Assembly (NCBI GenBank): GCA_021234155.1
Contig: JAJEKV010000013.1
Location: 5,710,775 to 5,774,774, forward strand
Source: Isoetes taiwanensis
Taxonomy: Eukaryota > Streptophyta > Lycopodiopsida > Isoetales > Isoetaceae
Direction: 5' to 3'
Length of the DNA: 64,000 nucleotides
The position numbers and the translations under genes were made by a program. The notes beneath the pieces were generated by a model. The model had not been told where the DNA came from. It worked only from the letters and a program-made list of their open reading frames with translations, and did no database searches. Below, piece after piece: positions 58,225 to 64,000 of this stretch. The stretch's first letter is position 1. Every line of letters begins with the position of its first letter.

Positions 58225-58470
58225 TCAGAGATTGTAATTATTGGTGATTTTATCAATCTCATAAGCCTCGCGTTCCGGAACCCAAACAATATGGATAGTA
58301 ACATGGTACTCGCCGGGGGAGTCTTTCTTTCGACCAGTAGCTATACCATGCAGCCAGGGATCAAGGGTGATCCCTTTGAAGATGCATGCATGAAGATCGT
58401 CGAAAGTCATAAGGCAAGTGAGGGTGTCAAGACTTGACCTCTGAAGATCTCTAGCAGGACGACGAGACAT
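58225..58470 (-). CDS. Small protein family member A, 81 aa
   Basis: The frame is intact from ATG at 58,470 (MSRRPARDLQ) to the stop at 58,225. A TATA box (58,506-58,513) and the ATCAATAATT block (58,521-58,530) lie directly upstream, leaving a very short leader. The protein has two conserved blocks shared with genes C and B: CLMTFDDLHACIFKGITLDP and VTIHIVWVPEREAYEIDKIT. The second looks like a beta strand followed by a charged helix or strand. There is no signal peptide or membrane segment. Function is unknown and no domain family is recognised. It is the only one of the three copies without a frameshift, and diverges from gene C across about 200 bp. Confidence 0.7.
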   Translation of the reverse strand: MSRRPARDLQRSSLDTLTCLMTFDDLHACIFKGITLDPWLHGIATGRKKDSPGEYHVTIHIVWVPEREAYEIDKITNNYNL

Positions 58471-58505
58471 AGCAAAGGAATGTGCTGTGCACTCGAATGC
58501 GGCTA

Positions 58506-58530
58506 TATTTATAGGCATGGAATTATTGAT
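58506..58530 (-). promoter_or_regulatory. Promoter of gene A
   Basis: On the minus strand, ATCAATAATT, 7 nt, TATAAATA, then 35 nt to the ATG. An additional CCCAATAAT lies further upstream (58,545-58,555). The same block precedes genes C and B. Confidence 0.7.
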
Positions 58531-58602
58531 GACCACTGTAGCAACATTATTGGGTGTATATACGAGTAGTATGTATATCCAATAATCTTTCTGTACAATA
58601 CC

Positions 58603-58630
58603 ATCAATAATTATGGTGGGTATAAATATA
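58603..58630 (+). promoter_or_regulatory. Promoter of gene C, divergent from gene A
   Basis: On the plus strand, ATCAATAATT (58,603-58,612), 8 nt, TATAAATATA (58,621-58,630), then 43 nt to the ATG at 58,674. Together with the gene A block it forms a mirror-image bidirectional promoter. Confidence 0.68.
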
Positions 58631-58673
58631 TATCAAACCAATTTTGTCCATCAAATTTGGCCTGCGTCTAGCC

Positions 58674-58941
58674 ATGTGGTCTCATTCTGGTCCTGAACGT
58701 GATTCCATTACCTGCAAGATGAATCACGAAAACTTCAAAGCGGGCATGCCAGAGATACCCATGGAAGACGATGACCACCGCCGCCTTCAATCCTCGCCAT
58801 TATCCTGATCCCTTCGATGTTATCATCCATCTGATATGGAATAGAGAGCATCAAATGTACATGATAGAAAAGATCACTGGGTGCCTGGTGACAATGACTC
58901 AGAAGAGTCCCCCTAAATCAATGCTTGTCATCTTGTTGTAA
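58674..58941 (+). pseudogene. Small protein family member C, frameshifted
   Basis: From the ATG at 58,674 the first block (DSITCKMNHENFKAGMPE) corresponds to the DTLTCLMTFDD block of gene A. The second block (DVIIHLIWNREHQMYMIEKI), matching VTIHIVWVPEREAYEIDKI of gene A, is in the next frame and ends with TAA at 58,939-58,941. A single frame change between about 58,745 and 58,765 separates the two. The promoter block is intact. A perfect palindrome follows 128 nt after the stop. It is probably inactive unless a frameshift or sequencing error is involved. Confidence 0.7.
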
Positions 58942-59068
58942 TCAGATTGTATGAGTATTCAACGCAATCACACTTCTTTATATAATACACAGTTCTCTGA
59001 GATAAACTATTAGACTTGTCTTGTATATGACTCATGTGAAACAATATTAATATCCATTCCTGGCGCTG

Positions 59069-59090
59069 AAATTGGGCGCCCGCCCAATTT
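59069..59090. terminator. Perfect intergenic palindrome, between genes C and B
   Basis: AAATTGGGCG, CC, CGCCCAATTT: ten-base arms without mismatch. It lies after the 3' end of gene C and about 70 nt before the promoter block of gene B. Terminator or 3'-processing function is inferred from position only. Confidence 0.6.
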
Positions 59091-59160
59091 GCGTTGGAAT
59101 GATTGATGGCGTGTACATGACGCATTAATGCATACGATACTTGTACACGCTACAATCTAC

Positions 59161-59200
59161 ACCAATAATTCACATCAATAATTTTACCTCACTATAAAAG
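59161..59200 (+). promoter_or_regulatory. Promoter of gene B
   Basis: ACCAATAATT (59,161-59,170), ATCAATAATT (59,174-59,183), 9 nt, TATAAAAG (59,193-59,200), then 32 nt to the ATG at 59,233. Confidence 0.7.
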
Positions 59201-59232
59201 GAGCTCCACTCGGTAGAGGTCATTCATCTCCT

Positions 59233-59497
59233 ATGGCATCCTTGCCTCCTCGTCCAGAGCACGTGCGAACCATCAAGTGCTCCATGATCTACCGGGATCT
59301 TTGTGAATGCGTGATGAACGGTGTCAAACTTAATCCCTATACGCAATCCAAAAGCGATGGTCCCCTCCGAGGTTCGCTTGCCCCTGCAAACTCGTGTTGT
59401 GATCCACATAATCGGCACCGATCGAGAGATCTATGAGCTGAATGCCATCACCGCAGCAGGTGTTGATGATGAGTGCATCTGTGATATAAGGATGTAA
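59233..59497 (+). pseudogene. Small protein family member B, frameshifted
   Basis: The first block (IKCSMIYRDLCECVMNGVKL) follows the ATG at 59,233 and aligns with gene A. The second block (VVIHIIGTDREIYELNAIT) is in another frame from about 59,350 and ends with TAA at 59,495-59,497. One frame change between about 59,335 and 59,355 separates them. Immediately after the stop is a tandem repeat of GATATAAGGATGTAAT. The promoter block is intact. Function is unknown. Confidence 0.7.
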
Positions 59498-59548
59498 TGA
59501 TATAAGGATGTAATGATATAAGGATATAATGATATAATGATATAAGGA
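59480..59548 (+). repeat. GATATAAGGATGTAAT tandem repeat
   Basis: About four imperfect copies of a 16-18-bp unit overlap the stop codon of gene B and its 3' flank. Confidence 0.88.
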
Positions 59549-59735
59549 AGCATCGAACCTGAGTAGTTTGTAACGTTGTACTCCTCGACCTCCCCTTTTT
59601 TTGCACTTCCACTTCACCTCACGCTAGCAAATTGGGCTCCCCACCTTCCTACCGAGGATAGCGGTGGTCTCAAGTTAACAAAGAACAAGATTGGGCCAAA
59701 TAAATTTAATTAAAAGTTTTAGTTTCTACGGTAAC

Positions 59736-59759
59736 CAAATTGGGCGTCCGCCCAATTTG
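59736..59759. terminator. Perfect intergenic palindrome, between convergent gene B and the minus-strand frame
   Basis: CAAATTGGGCG, TC, CGCCCAATTTG: eleven-base arms without mismatch. It lies about 240 nt after the stop of gene B and about 190 nt beyond the stop of the minus-strand frame ending at 59,952. A degenerate half copy (CAAATTGGGCTCC) is at 59,628. Confidence 0.62.
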
Positions 59760-59951
59760 AGTAGCAAAGTAAACTAGAGAACTTTAAGACAAAGAACTGA
59801 AGGCAAAATTATCATTTCTCAAAAAGAAGTAGTTACAAATGTTCATAAAATAATTCCCATATGTTGAAATCAAAAGTCCCTCATGCGTCTGGAGGCACCT
59901 CTTCTGAATGCTCCTTGCTAGATTCTTCATACTGGGGCGGAGGTTGTTGTG

Positions 59952-60563
59952 TCAGCCTCCTTGATCTTTGCCATTCTTTGCATAAAAATCTTCAAACCCC
60001 AGCCTCATTCTCCTCATCCGCATCCCCGATTGTCTTCTCGTGTTTGGGACCTCTTCCTCTCCATCTTCGTTGTCCAATGTGTTGGGGACCACTTCCTCTC
60101 CATCCTGATTGTCTCCTTCCTGAGTTTCCATGACAACGACAGACTCAGGATCCCTAGCAACCTGTTTTTCGAACTTGGAGGTCTCCTCAATCATGTCATG
60201 AGTATTCACCGGGCCACGTCCCCGCGCCAAGGCATTGATGGTCTCTTTTCTTCTCCTAAAAGTTGCAAATCCCGAGAGCCAAGGGGTCACCTGCCTTTTT
60301 GAGCTCTTTTGCGAATCAAGCTCTTGTCCCGTCCTTAGAAGGGTTTTGCACTTCGCTTATGGTTGTAGAGGAGAACGGACAAGGTGTTTCAGAACAGTGA
60401 AGTCGAGGGCCGAGGAACATTTTTGGAAGTAGAGGCCTTCTTCTTTCCTTCTTTGATATTTTGTAGTGCCCGAAGCTTTTGATTTTTCTCGCCTAACATG
60501 ACATCGAAGTTGCTCAATATCCGCAAGCTTAATTTCCAGCTTCTCGCCTGCCTCAAAAGACAA
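59952..60563 (-). pseudogene. Hypothetical protein, one in-frame stop
   Basis: A single reading frame runs from an ATG at 60,563 (MSFEAGEKLEIKLADIEQLR) through a basic region (TTKYQRRKEEGLYFQKC), one TAA near 60,357, a hydrophobic-basic stretch (VTPWLSGFATFRRRKETINA) and an acidic tail (NQDGEEVVPNTLDNEDGEEE) to the stop at 59,952. The frame is unbroken on both sides of the single stop, so this looks like one roughly 200-residue protein with a nonsense change, or two adjacent ORFs. No domain is recognised. Confidence 0.45.
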
Positions 60564-60599
60564 TGTTTTATAGCCCCTCGCGACACCGCAGCTCGACTA

Positions 60600-61900
60600 A
60601 AAGCACCACCGTAAGAAGTCGAGAACAAGGTAACCTTCCAACATCAACTTCTCAGATAGATAGGTGCATGTCCTACTTTCCAACCGATTCGACGAGTACT
60701 CCTCCCCACCTGCCGCACCCTTTGTCGCACCAAGGACGATACACCAATAAGCCGCAGTGGAAAACAAATGTTAGAAACATTCATAGTCAACAACTAAATT
60801 CGGCGGCGCCAATTTCAAATGCATACCGTTGCACACTCATGATCGTGCAAATTCTTTTCGATGTCCCCGCTTTTTCTCGCAAAATGCTTGGGAAATTTAG
60901 CATATTGTAGGATGGTCGAGTTGGCTTAAGCAAATATTTAATTCTTGTGGATGGCGGAGCCGGGCCAAGGCTCTCCGGCAACATACATTAGCGTGACAAG
61001 ACATTGCAACTCTCGGACTCTAGAGGTAGAAGCACTTCCGCCTGGGTCCTAGTAGGAACCAATCCAAACACGACTACCACCGCCTATTGTCTTCATGGCG
61101 ATAGGCACTCATTGAGGCGTCCGGGCGTAATAAATATAGCTATCCAAGAAAGCCGCTGGTCCGTCATCGTGGCTAAGCCGGGTCAAGGAATTTTTATAAT
61201 CTTCCTTTGCCCATTTCTTTGTATATCCAAGTCGCAACCAACGAAGCGGGCGTAAGTGTTCACCACGCCTACGCACAAACCTAATGGACTAACGTGGAAA
61301 CACTTGAACGGTTTGCCCCTCCTCAACCGGCTCAAGAAGATATTCGCCTCTACTTTTGCCATAGAGGGACTCCTAAAGCTTTCCTTCTCCATCTCTTTAA
61401 GGCCCTTTTCCTCGCCCATCCACCGATACTACCGGGCGAACATAAGCATTAAATTCTCTCGTGAATATGGGATGAGCTTGCCTCAAGGCAGCCATGTCTT
61501 GAAATGATAGTTTTTTACTTCCTTCATGTATCCGACAAGCCCGCCCATTGTTCCAATCTTCTTCAAATTTAGGGGATCTCGACTTTCATGGTAATGCCTT
61601 CCAAGATAATCCTTGCTTCCTTTCAGAATGTGGTGCCATCCTTGATCTCCTTCATCGCCTCTCGCAGATCTAGAGGATGCATGGACTTCAATGGGCGACA
61701 TGAATTGTTGGTGAAAAGTCTGAGCCTATCTTTCACTTCAATTTTTCTCCCTTCTCATCCTTCAAACGGTATTCGTAAAATAACTGGGCAATTTCGGTGC
61801 ACATTGACCATGTTTCGTCATCCAGATATACAAAGTAGTCGTAGTCACGCATAGTTGCCTTTTTAATTGTTTGCAGTGCCACAGCCACCCAATCCTACAT
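60600..61900 (-). pseudogene. Decayed minus-strand coding region, unrecognised
   Basis: Protein-like stretches occur in changing frames on the minus strand: RDYDYFVYLDDETWSMCTEI then FYEYRLKDEKGEKLK (61,735-61,860), DPLNLKKIGTMGGLVGYMKE (about 61,500-61,580), and PFKCFHVSPLGLCVGVVNTY (61,190-61,330). They follow each other in the same direction and look like one gene with several frameshifts and stops. Short motifs did not allow a family call. Confidence 0.4.
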
Positions 61901-62042
61901 GACATAGAAGGCATTAGATAAGGCCCATACACATTAGCCAAATTTGCATGAAAGGCAATTATAGGTTAATTGAGCCTGGCCAATTTCAGATCGTTCGACA
62001 TCGGACTCAAATAGGGCGCTTTCAATTTGCCTGAACGAGTGC

Positions 62043-62089
62043 CAAATTGGGCGGGCACCCGCCAGACAAATTGGGCACCCGCCAATTTG
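62043..62089. terminator. Tandem intergenic palindromes
   Basis: CAAATTGG (62,043-62,050) is followed by GCGGGCACCCGCC and a second CAAATTGG (62,067-62,074), loop GCACCCG, CCAATTTG (62,082-62,089). Either left arm can pair with the single right arm. They lie about 215 nt beyond the 3' end of the minus-strand frame that stops at 62,304. Confidence 0.55.
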
Positions 62090-62303
62090 AGTTCGATGTC
62101 GAGCGATCGAATTACGGGTGCCCAAACAATTTGGCACCGCCGGATAGCACGGCATATAAAAATAATGGTTGAAGAGCACTCACAGAATAAGCTCCACCGA
62201 CGGAGTGCCTGCGTTTCCCCTTCTTAGGCTTCCCGTAGAATACCCACTAGTTTCAAGTCCGCCGAATTTCTTCAAGAATACTTCTTCGGAATAGTCTTCT
62301 TTG

Positions 62304-63582
62304 TTATGTCATTATTCTCCCCGGCCGACACTGAACGTATTTAATTGCCGCGGAGATTTCCGCCAAAGACTCGACATTTCCTTTGGCATAGAAAAAGAAT
62401 ATCGGGCCTCGCCAAGTGCTTTTCGAGAGGCCATGCCAAAGCTTAGGTGACAAGCGCTTGAGCAACCGCGGGTCGTGATGGTTGCCATTGACAATCCAAA
62501 ATTTCGCATTTTGTAGCTCTTCCGCCTTCTTCCACTTAATTGCTCGCCTCGCCTGCGGATCGAATGGTACGACATCAGCCATGTGGAGGGTGCATCCATG
62601 GTCGATAAACGATTCATAGAGAGTGTCCAAGTGCTCGACTTATGACCCTACAAGTCATATTTTCCGGCTTTGTGCATCTTGAACACATCGATTTCAATCT
62701 CGGCCCACCCCCGTGAGGGTAGATTCTCTCCCCGCGGCTTGATGCTTGCAATGGTGCTCAGGACAACTCATGTCCCGCTTCCTCCTCGCGGTGACATCGC
62801 CACCGATGGAGTGAATTTCATCGATTCACGGGCTAGTCTCCCCGCTTCTTCGCTTGAAGAAGCGCATAAAGACTCCTCCCCTAAACTATTTGGGCTCTCT
62901 CGTGAGATGTCCCGCTTGTGCCTCTTGGGAGGACCAGCTACATGTTGTCCTCTCCGCACCAATGTTCCTCTTCTCACGAATCGCTCCTCTTCTCGCGACC
63001 GACCGGGGTGACCTTTGTTGTTTTCGACATTCCACCCAATACAAGTTTAGGGGGCAGCTTTTATCGGGTAATAGCCTGAAAGGTGTCCTCGCCTTTTTTG
63101 TCGTTGTTTGCGTTCCATGGGCGCTTGAGCTTGGCGCTTTGTGCGCCTCTCACCCTTCTTTGGACCGTGATCTAGACTTAAGCCACTTAGTATCGTGATA
63201 CTTTGGGTTGGTTTTTGCCTTGATAATTCGTAAAACAATTTTCGACCTGTTTCCGCTTTTGTGTTCTAATATCCACCACCGACAAAGAGCAATAGCCATC
63301 CAAGATATCAGTTCTTGATTTGATGCCCGAGCGCTCTAAACTTTCATATGAGTCTAACACCCATCCTCTATGAGCGCAAGATTGTGGGCTTTCATTTATA
63401 CTTGCCTGCATCATACATGGTTCGTAGCTAGAAAGTGGAACCTTATAACGGACGAAAGTCCGATCTATGGTGTCTTCAACATCGATCTGGAAGTCATCAT
63501 TGTTATCAGGCGAGACCTCCATGTCGATGACGATACCCGCCGAGTTCATTTTTCGTGTCCCTTTCTTGCCAAAAAAAAGCAA
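62304..63582 (-). pseudogene. Minus-strand coding region with frameshifts, unrecognised
   Basis: Three collinear minus-strand segments look coding: 63,187-63,582 (FQIDVEDTIDRTFVRYKVPL; ESLERSGIKSRTDILDGYCS), a very basic region around 63,050-63,190 (GPKKGERRTKRQAQAPMERK), and 62,304-62,600 (NAKFWIVNGNHHDPRLLKRL; GNVESLAEISAAIKYVQC) ending in TGA/TAA near 62,304. They lie in different frames, so the gene is either broken or is two or three genes. No family is recognised. The palindromes at 62,043-62,089 follow its 3' end. Confidence 0.4.
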
Positions 63583-63966
63583 AAGATCCTTGAGATGGTT
63601 TGTCTGGGACCTAGGTAATATTCCCTATCTCTATGCACCAGCTCCATTCCTCAAAGAACCATCAAAACTTCATGGGGCACTACACCGATGCCAAGAAATG
63701 CTTATTTCTCTTCTTCCGTTTTTGCTTCCTCTCTTGCTACAAAAACCGCAAAATAAAAGGGACTGTGAACTCGAAAGATACCGCTTTGTTCAAGGCCATA
63801 ATTCCTACATAACGGAAAGTAGTGTTAGAACATGGGCCCAAAGAAAATTTCCTGTGGAATTTAGACTGTCGAAATAAATTAAGGCCCGCCCCCTCACCGG
63901 GCCATGGTGAAACTATTAACACTCTTGGTGAGACTTGGGGTGAAGAGACGGTTGCATCATAGAGGC

Positions 63967-63988
63967 CAAATTGGGGCCACCCAATTTG
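63967..63988. terminator. Intergenic palindrome at the window edge
   Basis: CAAATTGGG, loop GCCA, CCCAATTTG: nine-base perfect arms, the same core as the other palindromes in this segment. Confidence 0.58.
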
Positions 63989-64000
63989 ACTAAGGGATCC

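Noticed and set aside
59069-59759. CRISPR-like reading of the recurrent palindromes
   Set aside because: Copies are hundreds of bases apart with genes between them, there are no regular spacers, and the context is a plant genome.

Overview
The window reads as nuclear DNA of a land plant with a large, repeat-rich genome. The signs are a plant-type four-C2 MCTP gene, a spliced farnesyl diphosphate synthase gene, an ABCC transporter relic, a CACTA transposon, several plant LINE families and tRNA-derived SINE-like repeats. The species cannot be fixed from sequence alone. A fern or other large-genome lineage would fit, but that is a guess.

Layout. 1-6.5 kb holds tandem repeats, a compound microsatellite, LINE scraps and one TPR-like exon. 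6,555-11,043 is a non-autonomous CACTA transposon with a perfect AAT target duplication; it carries a spliced cyclophilin exon. 11-18 kb is mostly gene-poor, with isolated exon-like fragments. 18.0-18.7 kb is a LINE 3' end and 19.5-21.2 kb an ABCC pseudogene. 21.5-23.1 kb is a 1.3 kb segment, also present at 2.4-3.7 kb, bracketed by two 118-bp fold-back elements; the second lies directly upstream of the MCTP gene (23,557-26,514, +). 26.5-31 kb has no clear gene apart from a likely LTR-element end. 31.6-36.8 kb contains two damaged LINEs, one with a later 0.6 kb insertion. 41.6-45.5 kb (-) is an intact 15-exon FPS gene. 48,811-55,450 (-) is a full-length L1-type LINE with a 16-bp target duplication, inserted into an open reading frame.

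The right end (about 56.8-64 kb) looks different. It has compact intronless frames, short leaders after TATA boxes, and a repeated intergenic palindrome (AAATTGGGCG / CGCCCAATTT) near gene 3' ends. Three related small genes (58,225-58,470 -, 58,674-58,941 +, 59,233-59,497 +) share a promoter block, ATCAATAATT placed 7-9 nt before TATAAA. Two of them diverge from one intergenic region and two carry frameshifts. The organisation resembles large DNA virus transcription units more than plant genes, so a decaying endogenised viral segment is one hypothesis. No hallmark viral gene was recognised, so this remains inference.

The two clearly functional-looking genes (MCTP: membrane tethering and plasmodesmata; FPS: isoprenoid synthesis) are unrelated. 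The rest is mainly transposon history and gene debris.
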